This document shows, in pieces, positions 55,073 to 64,000 of a stretch of DNA of 64,000 nucleotides; the first letter of the stretch is position 1; each line of letters opens with the position of its first letter. This stretch comes from Streptomyces sp. MRC013. GTDB taxonomy: Bacteria > Actinomycetota > Actinomycetes > Streptomycetales > Streptomycetaceae. The stretch lies in the NCBI RefSeq assembly GCF_023614235.1, contig NZ_CP094264.1:2604001-2668000 (forward strand), read 5' to 3'. Both the position numbers and the translations under genes were made by a program. The notes below the pieces were generated by a model. That model was given only the letters and a program-made list of their open reading frames with translations, made no database searches and had not been told where the DNA came from.

Positions 55073-55552
55073 ATGACCGAACGTCCAGTGGTCAAGCGCA
55101 CCGCACGGGCCGTCCTTCTCGACGGTGACGACCTGATCCTGATCAAGCGCACCAAGCCGGGAATGGATCCCTACTGGCTCACGCCGGGCGGAGGCGTCGA
55201 GCCGAGCGACGCGACCGTCGTGGACGCCCTGCACCGGGAGGTCCACGAGGAACTCGGTGCGAAGGTCACGGACGTGGTTCCCTGCTTCGTCGACACCGTC
55301 GAGCACATCGAGGACGGCGGTGTCTCCGGGGTGAAGGTGCAGCACTTCTTCGTCTGCCGCCTGGCGTCCATGGACCCGAGCCGACGGCACGGACCCGAGG
55401 TGGACGAACCGGTCGGCGAGTACGAGATCGTCCGCGTGCCGTTCAGCCGGGTCGGCATCGCCGCCGTACACCTGGTCCCTCTGTCACTGCGCCACTACCT
55501 GGACGGCAACATCGAAGGCGTACGTGCCATGCACGCCCCCGATCTCGGTTGA
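55073..55552 (+). CDS. NUDIX hydrolase
   Basis: 159 residues with an intact Nudix box (GGGVEPSDATVVDALHREVHEELGA, of which the REVHEEL core binds magnesium). Hydrolyses a nucleoside diphosphate linked to another moiety. The loop after the box and the VQHFFVCRL strand are ordinary. ATG 55073 has AAGGGG upstream. It begins 61 bp after the LysR gene and may share its transcript. Confidence 0.92.
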   Translation: MTERPVVKRTARAVLLDGDDLILIKRTKPGMDPYWLTPGGGVEPSDATVVDALHREVHEELGAKVTDVVPCFVDTVEHIEDGGVSGVKVQHFFVCRLASMDPSRRHGPEVDEPVGEYEIVRVPFSRVGIAAVHLVPLSLRHYLDGNIEGVRAMHAPDLG

Positions 55553-55715
55553 CCGGCCCACCGTCCGGGCGGTGACGAGCCGCCTCACGGACCGCAGCCG
55601 AGGCACGCGGAGCGGTCGGTGATCTCGCCTTCACCCCCGCACCGGGAGCGTCCGACACCGGTACGAGCCGTCGGGGGCCTGCGTGTCGAGGCCGGGAGGG
55701 CGGACAGGGAACCGC

Positions 55716-55729
55716 GTTTCACGTGAAAC
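55716..55729. promoter_or_regulatory. parS: parS site
   Basis: Exact GTTTCACGTGAAAC in the 357-bp gap between the NUDIX and GNAT genes. About 650 bp from the next parS at 56367. No ORF is supported in this gap, and nothing else was seen in it. Confidence 0.92.
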
Positions 55730-55908
55730 CGCCCGCTCGCCGGACCGTTCCCGTCGGGTGCAGCCCTGTTCGCGGGCGGGGACCATCCGTGCCGCGAGCC
55801 TCCGCAGGAGGTCTGACGAACCGGCCGACGAGGCGGGCTCCTCTCACCGGTCAGGAGCGTCGGAAGCACTCGGCGCCTCGACGTGAACGGCGGGATAGCC
55901 TCCCCCTC

Positions 55909-56361
55909 ATGGATGATTTCGACATCAGGCGTGCGTCTGCGGCTGACGTTCCCGCCATTGTGGCGATGCTCGCCGACGATCCGCTCGGCGCCCAGCGGGA
56001 GTCGCCCGATGACCTCTCCCCCTACCTCAAGGCCTTCGAGCGGGTGGCCGCGGACCCGAACCAGCACCTGGTCGTCGCCGTCCGCGACGGGCAGGCCGTC
56101 GGCACCCTCCACCTGACCGTCATTCCGGGGCTGTCCCGGCGCGGCGCCACCCGCTCCCTCATTGAGGCGGTGCGGGTGCACGCCGACGCGCGTGGCTGTG
56201 GGCTCGGTACACGACTGATCCAATGGGCCATCGCGGAGTCGCGCCGCCACGACTGCGTCTTGGTCCAACTCACGTCGGACGCATCCCGTACGGACGCCCA
56301 CCGCTTCTACGACCGTCTGGGCTTCATCGCCTCACACATCGGTTTCAAGCTGGCCCTCTGA
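55909..56361 (+). CDS. GNAT-family N-acetyltransferase
   Basis: 150 residues, one GNAT domain. The acetyl-CoA-binding motif appears as ARGCGLGTRLIQWAI (Q/RxxGxG/A pattern), with VVAVRDGQAVGTLHLTVIP as the central strands and SDASRTDAHRFYDRLGF near the end. Substrate unknown. Start ATG 55909; GATAGC 13 bp upstream may be a -10 for a short leader. parS sites flank the gene on both sides. Confidence 0.9.
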   Translation: MDDFDIRRASAADVPAIVAMLADDPLGAQRESPDDLSPYLKAFERVAADPNQHLVVAVRDGQAVGTLHLTVIPGLSRRGATRSLIEAVRVHADARGCGLGTRLIQWAIAESRRHDCVLVQLTSDASRTDAHRFYDRLGFIASHIGFKLAL

Positions 56362-56366
56362 ACGCC

Positions 56367-56380
56367 GTTTCACGTGAAAC
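56367..56380. promoter_or_regulatory. parS: parS site between convergent genes
   Basis: Exact GTTTCACGTGAAAC fills the 20-bp gap between the GNAT stop (56361) and the stop of the serine hydrolase (56382). One more symmetric base pair extends it to 16 bp. Confidence 0.93.
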
Positions 56381-56381
56381 G

Positions 56382-57752
56382 TCAGCGCGCGCCCCGCCAG
56401 CCCCCTTCGTCCACACCACCCGGGACGGCGTCCTCCGGCCCGTACGGTTCACGGGTGAACACGAACGACCCCAGGTCCAAGTGGCTCACCGAACCGTCCT
56501 CGCGGCGGACCACCCGGAGCACCTCCCCGTCGTAGTAGCCGTCGAGTCCGAGCCACGTGCCGTCCGGAAGCGGCCGGAACCGGGAGCCCCGGCCGACATC
56601 GCGCAGGGGCTGCAGTTCCACACCACCGTCCGCGAGCGCCTTCAGTCCGTAGGCGTAGGTTCCCCAGTACCAGGAACCGGTCAAGCAGAGTGTCGGAGCA
56701 TCATCCTCCGGCAGGGGGCGCCACGGTTCCGGGAACCGGGGCTCCGCCTCGACGACGATCCGTACGAGGTCGGAGACGAGCGCGCCGAGCTGCGGTCCGG
56801 ACGTCGCATTGGCCAGGACGACCGCGGCGACGTCATCGTCCACACTCAGCCAGAGGCCGGCGACGAAACCCGGCAGCGAACCGGAGTGGCCGACGAGCGT
56901 CCGACCGTCCCGCCGTATCAGCTGCACACCCAGCCCGTAGCCTCCGTCCCAGTTCTCCGTAATGGGCGGTGCGGCAGGCGTGCGCATCTCCCGTACGGAC
57001 TCCGCGGACAGCACCCGAGCGTCCCCTCCGGCAAGGAACGAGGCGAACCGGCAGAGGTCGGCGGTGGTCGACCACAATTGCCCGGCCGGAGCCATCAGGC
57101 CCAGGTCCTCGGCTGGTTCCGGCAGGAGCACATCCGCCCACGGGTGGACCGCCCAGCCCTTCGCATACGGTGCCACCGGCTGTGACGTCGTCCGGTGCAT
57201 GCCCAGCGGTTCCAGGATCTCGGCGCGCAGCGCCTCCTCCCACGGAATGCCGCGCACCGCGGACACCAGCGAACCCAGCAGGGCGTAACCGGTGTTGGAG
57301 TAGTGGTGACCGCGCCCCGGCGGGTGTGCGAACGGCCGCTCCCCGAGGACGTCGGCAAGACCGGGACGCAGTCCACCCGGTGTCCGTTCCCACCAGGGAG
57401 CCGGCGACTCGGCCGACAGGCCGGCGGTGTGGCTCAGAAGCTGGGCGATGGTCACACCGCCCACGCCCGTGTCCGGCAGGTGCTTCTCCAGTGGGTCCTC
57501 CAGCCCGAGCACCCCCTCGTCCCGCAACCGCATCACCAGAACGGCGGTGAAGGTCTTGGTGATCGAACCGACCCGGTACTGCGTGTCGGTGGCGGACGCG
57601 ACGTCGCCCCACGCGCCCGCCCACACCATCCGGCCGCCGCGGGCGATCGCCCCGACGAGTGAGGGCGTCCGGCCTTCGGACTGGCCGACGGCGATCCGGT
57701 GGAGCAGCGAGCGCTCCGTGGCGGGCAGGAGCGGTACGGAGGATGATGTCAT
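56382..57752 (-). CDS. Beta-lactamase-fold serine hydrolase
   Basis: 456 residues of the class C beta-lactamase/D-Ala-D-Ala-peptidase family. Catalytic SxxK in VGSITKTFTA, Tyr-x-Asn in HYSNTGYALLG and HSG in VGHSGSLPG. A C-terminal domain of about 120 residues (SWYWGTYAYGLKAL onward) resembles the lipocalin-like domain found after some esterase-type members. No signal peptide, so cytoplasmic; more likely an esterase or peptidase than a resistance enzyme. ATG 57752. Confidence 0.9.
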   Translation of the reverse strand: MTSSSVPLLPATERSLLHRIAVGQSEGRTPSLVGAIARGGRMVWAGAWGDVASATDTQYRVGSITKTFTAVLVMRLRDEGVLGLEDPLEKHLPDTGVGGVTIAQLLSHTAGLSAESPAPWWERTPGGLRPGLADVLGERPFAHPPGRGHHYSNTGYALLGSLVSAVRGIPWEEALRAEILEPLGMHRTTSQPVAPYAKGWAVHPWADVLLPEPAEDLGLMAPAGQLWSTTADLCRFASFLAGGDARVLSAESVREMRTPAAPPITENWDGGYGLGVQLIRRDGRTLVGHSGSLPGFVAGLWLSVDDDVAAVVLANATSGPQLGALVSDLVRIVVEAEPRFPEPWRPLPEDDAPTLCLTGSWYWGTYAYGLKALADGGVELQPLRDVGRGSRFRPLPDGTWLGLDGYYDGEVLRVVRREDGSVSHLDLGSFVFTREPYGPEDAVPGGVDEGGWRGAR

Positions 57753-58474
57753 GAGCCCAGATGTACAGCACGGCGCGAAATCTGTGGACCTCCGAGGAGC
57801 GTCGGCATCGACGGCCTGGTCGATTGAGGAGGCTCACACGGTCGTGACGCCGGGCGAGGAGGTCGTGCCTGTCATCGGACGACGACTCCGACGTCGCGGA
57901 GGACCGGTTCTCCGCGCGCGGAACCGTGGCGGGCGGCATCCTGCCGGAGTCGGCCGTGCGGTACCGGATCCAGGTCGTCTCCGGCCGCTCAGGACCGACA
58001 CTTCGTCGACGGGTGGGGAACTGCTCGATGAAAGGCGCCGCCTCTTCGGCTGGGTCCACCGGCGCCGCTCCGGAACCGACTGGCGAAGGGCCGGACAGCC
58101 GCCCCAAGGGCAGCGGCGTGGAATCCCCGCGAGCGCGGCCTGGTCGCCGGAGAACGACAGCGCGCACCGGGCCGCTTCCCGGTGCGGCACTGTCCGGAGC
58201 GGACGGCACCGCGGAACGCGAGCTCCGCGACCGGTTGGCGCGAATCGTCCCCCGGGGAGCCCGGCCCGAAGACCGCGCGTCCGCACTGACCGGCTCCTGT
58301 ACGGCACCCGCTCGTACGCACCGCCTTTCCCGGTGTCACAAGGGGTCGAGCCCCATGTGGCGGCGGGCGCCGGGGGCCGGTGGGCAGCCGTCAGCGTCCA
58401 CAGGGCCGTCCGCGGGATGCGGACGACGATGTCGGTCACCGCGGTGCCCACCGCAACCCCGGGTGATGCGGTCC
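57753..58474. other. 720-bp gap, possibly decayed coding sequence
   Basis: Frames on both strands are open but broken or of biased composition. Short protein-like patches on the plus strand (AWSIEEAHTVVTPGEEVVPV; ILPESAVRYRIQVVSG) are not continuous in one frame. It may be a dead gene, but I cannot identify a family. No repeats or RNA found. Confidence 0.35.
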
Positions 58475-59110
58475 TCAGACCATCGGCACCAGCAGGTGAG
58501 CGGCGAGCACGATGATCAGGACGCTGGACGCCAAAGCGGTGGTCAGCCTGCTACGGGCGCCGATCAGCGCCCGTCCGAGCAACGCTCCGCCTCCGGCGAG
58601 GAGGACCTGCCAGCCGGCGGACGCGACGAACGCGGCGGCCGCGAACGAAGCCGCCTCCAGCCCGCCCGGTCGTCCGTCCGTCCCTCCGCCCAGGACGAGC
58701 GCGGTGAAGTAGACGACGGTCAGGGGGTTCATCAGAGTGATCCCCAGGAACGTCAGGTACGCCCGCCCGGGCCGGAGCGCCCCGCCCTCCACCTCACCCC
58801 CCGCCGCGTGCCGCCTCCGGTACCGCCCGACCGTGATCACCGCGCCTCGCAGCGCCAGCCCGATCAGGAGCAAGGCGGAGGTCCAGCGCAGCGGCACCGC
58901 GACCGGTTCCAGCAACGGCGTGAGCACCGAACCGCCCACCGTCGCGATCAGCGCGTAGACCCCGTCGGCGGTGGCCACGCCCAGGCCCGCGCAGACACCG
59001 GTCCTCAGGGACGACCGCGCGGTCACCGCCACCAGGTACACCCCGACGGCGCCTACCGGCAGGGCGATCCCGAACCCGGCGACAGCCCCGGCGACCAGCG
59101 CGCTGATCAC
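58475..59110 (-). CDS. LysE-family transporter
   Basis: 211 residues with six membrane segments. The first includes VAGAVAGFGIALPVGAVGVY, the LysE/RhtB signature, and LGITLMNPLTVVYFTALVL is the conserved fourth-segment motif. Probably exports an amino acid or similar metabolite. The GTG at 59110 is chosen because the family begins there. A longer frame to 59311 adds a hydrophilic stretch without homology. No clear RBS was found. Confidence 0.88.
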   Translation of the reverse strand: MISALVAGAVAGFGIALPVGAVGVYLVAVTARSSLRTGVCAGLGVATADGVYALIATVGGSVLTPLLEPVAVPLRWTSALLLIGLALRGAVITVGRYRRRHAAGGEVEGGALRPGRAYLTFLGITLMNPLTVVYFTALVLGGGTDGRPGGLEAASFAAAAFVASAGWQVLLAGGGALLGRALIGARSRLTTALASSVLIIVLAAHLLVPMV

Positions 59111-59402
59111 GCGACCGCAGACATCGTCCCCGATCGCCTGCCGACCTGCTGTCGACCCGGCCGGCGTGTGGCGGGAATCGACAGCGGAGGGCGGGAGCAG
59201 GCAGTCGTCATGCTCCTCATCCTCGACACCCCTGCAAGACAGCGGCAACCGGTTTTCGCCCCCGGAGGCACGCGCCACCGCGCCCTCCCGGCCGACCGCA
59301 CCCTCCACCACCGGCTACGGAACAGACCCGGACGTTCTGCAGCCCCTCACGACACGACAGCGGAGAAAACGACGCGAAGGCAGGGAACCCGCACCACGGG
59401 CA

Positions 59403-60905
59403 TCAGGTCTGGGCCATGTCGACGAAGCGGGAGTAGTGGCCCTGGAAGGCCACGGTGATGGTGGCCGTGGGACCGTTGCGGTGCTTGGCCACGATGAGGT
59501 CCGCCTCGCCGGCGCGGGGCGACTCCTTCTCGTAGGCGTCCTCGCGGTGGAGCAGGATCACCATGTCCGCGTCCTGCTCGATCGAACCGGACTCCCGCAG
59601 GTCGGAGACCATCGGCTTCTTGTCCGTACGCTGCTCGGGACCCCGGTTCAGCTGGGACAGGGCGATGACCGGGAGCTCCAGCTCCTTCGCGAGGAGTTTG
59701 AGGTTGCGCGACATGTCCGAAACCTCCTGTTGACGGCTCTCGGCGCGTCGGGAGCCGCCGGACTGCATCAGCTGGAGGTAGTCGATGACCACCAGCTTGA
59801 GATTGTTCCGCTGCTTCAGTCGGCGGCACTTGGCGCGGATCTCCATCATCGACAGGTTCGGGGAGTCATCGATGTAGAGAGGGGCCTGCGAGACGTCCGG
59901 CATGCGCCGGGCCAGCCTGGTCCAGTCCTCGTCCGTCATCGTCCCGGACCGCATGTGGTGCAGCGCCACCCGGGCCTCGGCGGACAGCAGGCGCATCGCG
60001 ATCTCGTTGCGGCCCATCTCCAGGGAGAAGATGACGCTCGGCAGGTTGTGCTTGATCGAGCAGGCGCGGGCGAAGTCCAGCGCCAGCGTCGACTTGCCCA
60101 TGGCGGGACGTGCCGCGATGACGATCATCTGGCCGGGGTGAAGGCCGTTGGTGAGGGAGTCGAAGTCGGTGAAGCCGGTCGGTACGCCGGTCATCTCGCC
60201 GCTGCGGGAGCCGATCGCCTCGATCTCGTCGAGGGCGCCTTCCATGATGTCGCTGAGCGGGAGGTAGTCCTCGCTGGTGCGCTGCTCGGTGACGGCGTAG
60301 ATCTCGGCCTGCGCCTGGTTGACGATCTCGTCGACGTCGCCGTCCGCGGCGTATCCCATCTGCGTGATCTTGGTGCCGGCCTCCACGAGGCGGCGCAGCA
60401 CCGCGCGCTCGTGGACGATCTCCGCGTAGTACGAGGCGTTGGCCGCGGTCGGCACGGACTGCACCAGGGTGTGCAGGTACGACGCGCCGCCCACTCTGGT
60501 GATCTCACCACGCTTGGTGAGCTCGGCGCCCACGGTGATGGGGTCGGCAGGCTCGCCCTTGGCGTAGAGGTCGAGGATCGCCTGGTAGATCGTCTCGTGG
60601 GCGGGGCGGTAGAAGTCGTGGCCCTTGAGGGTCTCCACGACGTCCGCGATGGCGTCCTTGGAGAGGAGCATGCCGCCGAGCACGGACTGCTCGGCGTCCA
60701 GGTCCTGCGGGGGAACGCGTTCGAAGCCGCCGGCGCCGCTGTCCCAGGGACCGCTCTCGGCTCCCCGCTCGTGCTGCTCCTCGCGGCCGCGGCCTCCGCC
60801 TCGCCCGCCGAGGGGCGCTTCGGCTGCGCGCTGACGGGAGACGGGCAGACGGTCGCTCGGGCCTCTGCCGGTCCAGGGGTCGTCCAAGGGCTCCGGAATG
60901 GTCAC
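59403..60905 (-). CDS. dnaB: Replicative DNA helicase
   Basis: The hexameric 5'-3' helicase of the replication fork, 500 residues. The N-terminal domain (about 50-160: PPQDLDAEQSVLGGMLLSKD) binds the primase, a linker follows, and the RecA-like motor has Walker A ARPAMGKSTLAL, Walker B KLVVIDYLQLM and the arginine finger region near the end. No intein is present. GTG 60905 follows GGAGGAGG. A DnaA-box cluster occupies the upstream gap, fitting DnaA control of dnaB. Confidence 0.96.
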   Translation of the reverse strand: MTIPEPLDDPWTGRGPSDRLPVSRQRAAEAPLGGRGGGRGREEQHERGAESGPWDSGAGGFERVPPQDLDAEQSVLGGMLLSKDAIADVVETLKGHDFYRPAHETIYQAILDLYAKGEPADPITVGAELTKRGEITRVGGASYLHTLVQSVPTAANASYYAEIVHERAVLRRLVEAGTKITQMGYAADGDVDEIVNQAQAEIYAVTEQRTSEDYLPLSDIMEGALDEIEAIGSRSGEMTGVPTGFTDFDSLTNGLHPGQMIVIAARPAMGKSTLALDFARACSIKHNLPSVIFSLEMGRNEIAMRLLSAEARVALHHMRSGTMTDEDWTRLARRMPDVSQAPLYIDDSPNLSMMEIRAKCRRLKQRNNLKLVVIDYLQLMQSGGSRRAESRQQEVSDMSRNLKLLAKELELPVIALSQLNRGPEQRTDKKPMVSDLRESGSIEQDADMVILLHREDAYEKESPRAGEADLIVAKHRNGPTATITVAFQGHYSRFVDMAQT

Positions 60906-61329
60906 CGGCCCACCTCCTCCCGTCCGCACCGCGGACCTTGGCGTGTCAGTCTTTCTACGCCACGGCTCTGACAAACAAGAGGCACCAACTCCACCTCGCG
61001 GCACGTCGGGCGCCGGACCACGGTAGGCCCGCGGGCACCGACAGCCAATCTGGTTATCCACAGGGCCTGTGGGCGAACGTCTCCATACTGTGGAGAACTT
61101 GCCGGATCCTGTGCACGGACCGGGGGACAGCCGTGTGGACAAACTCATAGCGACATCCACAGAGCTACTCTGACCTGCGGTTTTTCCATCCACCGGCTGT
61201 GGGGGAGAAAAACTTTTCCCGAAGGCTCAAGATCTGCGCAAACAGCGCACACGACTACCGCCGAGCCATAGGTCGGTAAGAGTCCACTCCGTGTTGCACC
61301 TCTTACCTGTGGACGATTACATTGAGCGC
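60906..61329. promoter_or_regulatory. DnaA-box cluster between dnaB and MATE genes
   Basis: Perfect boxes: TTATCCACA (61054-61062, +) and TTGTCCACA (61134-61142, -). One-mismatch boxes: TTCTCCACA (61089-61097, -) and TCGTCCACA (61308-61316, -), plus weaker TCCACA cores near 61157. The region is AT-richer than its surroundings. Divergent promoters for dnaB and the MATE gene must lie here. Confidence 0.75.
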
Positions 61330-62668
61330 ATGCCCCAGGCTTCCCCGGCTCCCGAGAACCTCCGCCGCTCCTACGACCGCGAGATCCTCGGCCTCGCCGT
61401 ACCGGCCTTCGGGGCGCTCGTCGCCGAGCCTCTGTTCGTCCTCGTCGACAGTGCCGTCATCGGCCGTCTCGGCACCCCCCAACTGGCCGGCCTGGGCGTC
61501 GCGGCAGCCCTGCTCTCGACGGCCGTCAGCGTCTTCGTCTTCCTCGCCTACGCCACGACGGCGGCCGTGGCCCGACGTGTCGGCGCGGGCGACCTCCCGA
61601 CGGCGATCCGCCAGGGCATGGACGGCATCTGGCTCGCTTTCCTCCTCGGCCTGGCGGTCATCGCGGTCACCCTGCCGACGGCCTCCCGGGTCGTCGAGGT
61701 GTTCGGGGCATCCGGCACCGCCGCCCCTCACGCCGCGACGTATCTCAGGATCTCCAGCCTCGGCATTCCCGCGATGCTCGTCGTGCTCGCCGCCACCGGT
61801 GTCCTGCGCGGACTCCAGGACACCAGGACCCCGCTGTACGTCGCCATCGCCGGCTTCGGCGCCAATGCCGCTCTGAATGTGGTGCTGGTCTACGGCGCAG
61901 GGCTCGGAATCGCCGGCTCCGCCTGGGGAACCGTGATCGCGCAGTGCGGCATGGCCGCCGCATACCTCGTCGTCGTCGTCCGCGGGGCCCGGCGCCACGG
62001 CGCCTCCCTTTGGCCTGACGCGGCAGGTATCCGGGCTTGCGCCCGGGCCGGGGTCCCCCCTCCTCGTGCGCACCCTCTCCCTGCGCGCCGTGCTGATGAT
62101 CGCGACCGCCATCGCAGCCCGACTCGGTGACGTCCCGGTGGCCGCGCACCAGGTCATCCTGTCGCTGTGGAGCCTGATGGCTTTCGCCCTCGACGCCATC
62201 GCCATCGCGGGGCAGGCCATCATCGGCCGCTACCTGGGCGCCGGGGACACCGAAGGCGCCCGTGCGGTCTGCCGCCGCATGGTGTGGTGGGGCGTCGTCT
62301 CGGGGGCGGTTCTCGGCATCCTCCTCGCGGCCACCCGTCCACTGTTCGTTCCGGTCTTCACCGGGGACGACGCCGTACGGGAGGCACTGCTGTCCGCGCT
62401 GCTGGTCGTGGCGCTCTCCCAGCCTGTCGCCGGGGTCGTCTTCGTCCTGGACGGAGTCCTGATGGGAGCCGGGGACGGCCCGTACCTGGCGGGCGCAATG
62501 GTGGTCACGCTGGCCGTCTTCACTCCGGCCGCCCTGCTCGTCCCGGAGTTCGACGGCGGGCTGACGGCTCTGTGGTGGGCGATGACCCTGATGATGACCG
62601 TCCGGATGGTCACACTGTGGCTGCGGATGCGCTCCGGCCGCTGGCTGGTCCCCGGCGCCGCCCGCTGA
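61330..62668 (+). pseudogene. MATE-family efflux transporter, one-base frameshift
   Basis: An intact gene would give a 12-helix MATE transporter of about 445 residues (sodium- or proton-driven drug or metabolite export). Frame 1 from ATG 61330 covers helices 1-6 (PSGRLAVPAFGALVAEPLFV region, GTVIAQCGMAAAYLVVVV), then loses sense after the C run at 62055-62060. The remainder (RTLSLRAVLMIATAIAARLG to LVPGAAR) is in another frame, stop at 62666-62668. Removing one C restores VPLLVRTLSL. Either the assembly is wrong by one base or the strain lacks this pump. Confidence 0.85.
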
Positions 62669-62693
62669 CGGGCCGGCGTTCGGCAGGACGTGT

Positions 62694-62707
62694 GTTTCAC
62701 GTGAAAC
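62694..62707. promoter_or_regulatory. parS: parS between MATE and rplI genes
   Basis: Exact GTTTCACGTGAAAC, extended to an 18-bp perfect palindrome (62692-62709), in the 100-bp gap between convergent genes and 5 bp from the rplI terminator stem. Confidence 0.93.
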
Positions 62708-62712
62708 ACGGA

Positions 62713-62744
62713 GAAGGGCCGCACCCGAGCGGGTGCGGCCCTTC
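62713..62744. terminator. Bidirectional terminator after rplI
   Basis: GAAGGGCCGCACCC (62713-62726) pairs perfectly with GGGTGCGGCCCTTC (62731-62744), 4-nt loop. Serves both rplI and the convergent MATE gene. Confidence 0.88.
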
Positions 62745-62770
62745 AACGCTCAGCTCTGCGAAGGCAGCGC

Positions 62771-63217
62771 TCAGGCGGCGACAACCTCGACACCGAGGTT
62801 CGCGGCGACCTCGGGGTGCAGGCGCACGGAGACCTGGTGCGAGCCCAGGGTCTTGATCGGCGCCCCGAGCTCGACCCGGCGCTTGTCGACGTCCGGACCA
62901 CCGGCGGACTTGATCGCGGAGGCGATGTCAGCCGGGGTGACGGAGCCGAACAGACGGCCCGCGTCGCCGGAGCGAACGGCCAGACGCACCTTGACGGACT
63001 CGAGCTGGGCCTTGATCTGGTTGGCCTGCTCGATGGTCGCGATCTCGTGGATCTTGCGGGCGCGGCGGATCTGCGCCACGTCCTTCTCGCCGCCCTTGGT
63101 CCAGCGGATCGCGAAACCGCGCGGGACCAGGTAGTTGCGAGCGTAGCCGTCCTTGACGTCGACGACGTCGCCGGCCGCACCGAGGCCGGAGACCTCGTGG
63201 GTAAGGATGATCTTCAT
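62771..63217 (-). CDS. rplI: Ribosomal protein L9
   Basis: 148 residues, the normal L9 length. The N-terminal domain binds 23S rRNA ([33 protein letters not shown]), a long connecting helix follows, and a C-terminal domain ends the protein. Last gene of the ssb-rpsR-rplI operon; 17 bp after rpsR. ATG 63217 with GGAAGGG upstream. Confidence 0.97.
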   Translation of the reverse strand: MKIILTHEVSGLGAAGDVVDVKDGYARNYLVPRGFAIRWTKGGEKDVAQIRRARKIHEIATIEQANQIKAQLESVKVRLAVRSGDAGRLFGSVTPADIASAIKSAGGPDVDKRRVELGAPIKTLGSHQVSVRLHPEVAANLGVEVVAA

Positions 63218-63234
63218 CAGTAGGTCACCCTTCC

Positions 63235-63471
63235 TTATCGCGCGGTGGACGTGTAGGGCAGCAGCGCCATCTCACGGCTGTTCTTGACGGCCGTGGCGAC
63301 GTCACGCTGGTGCTGCGTGCAGTTGCCGGTCACGCGACGGGCACGGATCTTGCCGCGGTCGGAAATGAACTTCCGCAGCATGTTCGTGTCCTTGTAGTCC
63401 ACGTACGCGGTCTTGTCCTTGCAGAACGCGCAGACCTTCTTCTTAGGCTTGCGCACAGGCGGCTTCGCCAT
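63235..63471 (-). CDS. rpsR: Ribosomal protein S18
   Basis: 78 residues. [20 protein letters not shown] carries a Cys pair and [10 protein letters not shown] a third Cys with a His, so this is the zinc-binding form of S18 (streptomycetes also carry zinc-free paralogues). The basic RNA-binding core [11 protein letters not shown] is intact. It lies 44 bp downstream of ssb. Confidence 0.96.
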   Translation of the reverse strand: MAKPPVRKPKKKVCAFCKDKTAYVDYKDTNMLRKFISDRGKIRARRVTGNCTQHQRDVATAVKNSREMALLPYTSTAR

Positions 63472-63515
63472 GGTGTTTCTCCTGTGTGATCAAGAAGTGG
63501 GTTACGAGCCCGGCC

Positions 63516-64000
63516 CTAGAAGGGGGGCTCGTCCGAGTAGCCGCCGGAGCCGCCGCCCCAGCCGCCCTGGCCGCCCTGCTGGCCGCCGGCCGGCGCGCCA
63601 CCGCCGGCCCAGGGGTCGTCGGCGGGAGCGCCGCCGCCCTGCTGGCCGCCCGGAGCACCGCCCCAGCCGCCCTGGCCGCCCTGCTGGCCGCCGCCGTAGC
63701 CGCCCTGGCCGCCGCGGCCCGTGGTCTTGGTGACCTTGGCCGTGGCGTTCTTGAGGCTCGGGCCGACCTCCTCGACGTCCAGCTCGAAGACCGTGCGCTT
63801 GACGCCCTCGCGGTCCTCGTAGGACCGCTGCTTCAACCGGCCCTGCACGACGACGCGCATGCCTCGCTGGAGCGACTCGGCGACGTTCTCGGCCGCCTGG
63901 CGCCAGACCGAGCAGGTCAGGAAGAGGCTCTCGCCGTCCTTCCACTCATTGGTCTGACGGTCGAAGGTGCGGGGGGTGGACGCGACGCGGAACTTCGCGA
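63516..64000 (-). CDS. ssb: Single-stranded DNA-binding protein, 5' end outside the window
   Basis: The last 161 codons. The visible part of the OB fold includes [37 protein letters not shown] and [16 protein letters not shown] long Gly/Gln-rich disordered linker (GGQGGWGG repeats) and the acidic tip SDEPPF follow; the tip recruits partner proteins. Most bacteria end in DDIPF. The start and probably rpsF lie beyond 64000. First gene seen of the ssb-rpsR-rplI operon. Confidence 0.95.
   Translation of the reverse strand, partial: AKFRVASTPRTFDRQTNEWKDGESLFLTCSVWRQAAENVAESLQRGMRVVVQGRLKQRSYEDREGVKRTVFELDVEEVGPSLKNATAKVTKTTGRGGQGGYGGGQQGGQGGWGGAPGGQQGGGAPADDPWAGGGAPAGGQQGGQGGWGGGSGGYSDEPPF

Overview
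The window is a stretch of core chromosome from a high-GC actinomycete, almost certainly a Streptomyces. The evidence is the very strong GC bias in every frame, GTG starts with GGAGG-type ribosome sites, and genes found in streptomycetes (ssgA/ssgR, a Rex-controlled cydAB-cydDC cluster, the sco-PCuAC-CopCD-DyP copper cluster). There are also five exact copies of the Streptomyces ParB site GTTTCACGTGAAAC plus two one-mismatch variants, and three intergenic clusters of DnaA boxes. ParB sites and DnaA boxes concentrate near oriC, so this is probably the origin-proximal arm. The order ssb-rpsR-rplI / MATE / dnaB / ... ssgR-ssgA / thiC / hisC / cydAB-cydDC / ... serS-pheA / dtpA-sco is also as I remember it around S. 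coelicolor SCO3906-SCO3970 (memory, not a search).

Layout. 0-13 kb: a frameshifted small membrane protein gene, tRNA-Ser(TGA), a lineage-specific hypothetical gene, a membrane HtrA-type protease, a glycerophosphodiester phosphodiesterase, a histidine-kinase-like ATPase, a SEC-C protein, a primase/polymerase-type protein, a SpoIIE-type phosphatase, an aminopeptidase P and a second anti-sigma-type ATPase. The last two are separated by a terminator and a parS palindrome. 13-19 kb: copper trafficking (YcnI-like, Sco1, PCuAC, CopC-CopD with a frameshift, Tat-exported DyP peroxidase). 19-30.5 kb: pheA, a low-GC DnaA-box region, serS, a HAD phosphatase, lpd, two ABC transporter pairs, an EphD-like hydrolase-SDR fusion, a second DnaA-box cluster and kptA.

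30.5-33.8 kb is the one accessory islet. A 141-bp segment containing the 5' end of an F420-dependent (LLM) oxidoreductase gene is present twice, 3,120 bp apart. Between the copies lie a decayed IS3-family element, a vapBC toxin-antitoxin pair and a badly frameshifted unknown gene. The second copy heads the intact oxidoreductase gene. 34-46 kb: a second HAD phosphatase, cydDC (parS overlaps its start codon), cydB, cydA with a Rex operator, hisC, a LacI regulator and a calcineurin-like phosphatase.

46-64 kb: thiC with a TPP riboswitch that itself contains a parS-like palindrome; a YibE/F membrane protein; the sporulation gene ssgA and its activator gene ssgR (here encoding a shortened protein); a DUF5326 protein; a cupin; a holin-like membrane protein overlapping a cystathionine gamma-lyase-family gene; a LysR regulator with two TTA (bldA) codons; NUDIX, GNAT, serine hydrolase and LysE genes; dnaB with a third DnaA-box cluster; a frameshifted MATE gene; and rplI, rpsR and the 3' part of ssb, cut by the window edge. 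Two otherwise intact genes (CopCD and MATE) carry single-base indels in G or C runs, so assembly error must be considered. I saw no large biosynthetic cluster, prophage or CRISPR array.
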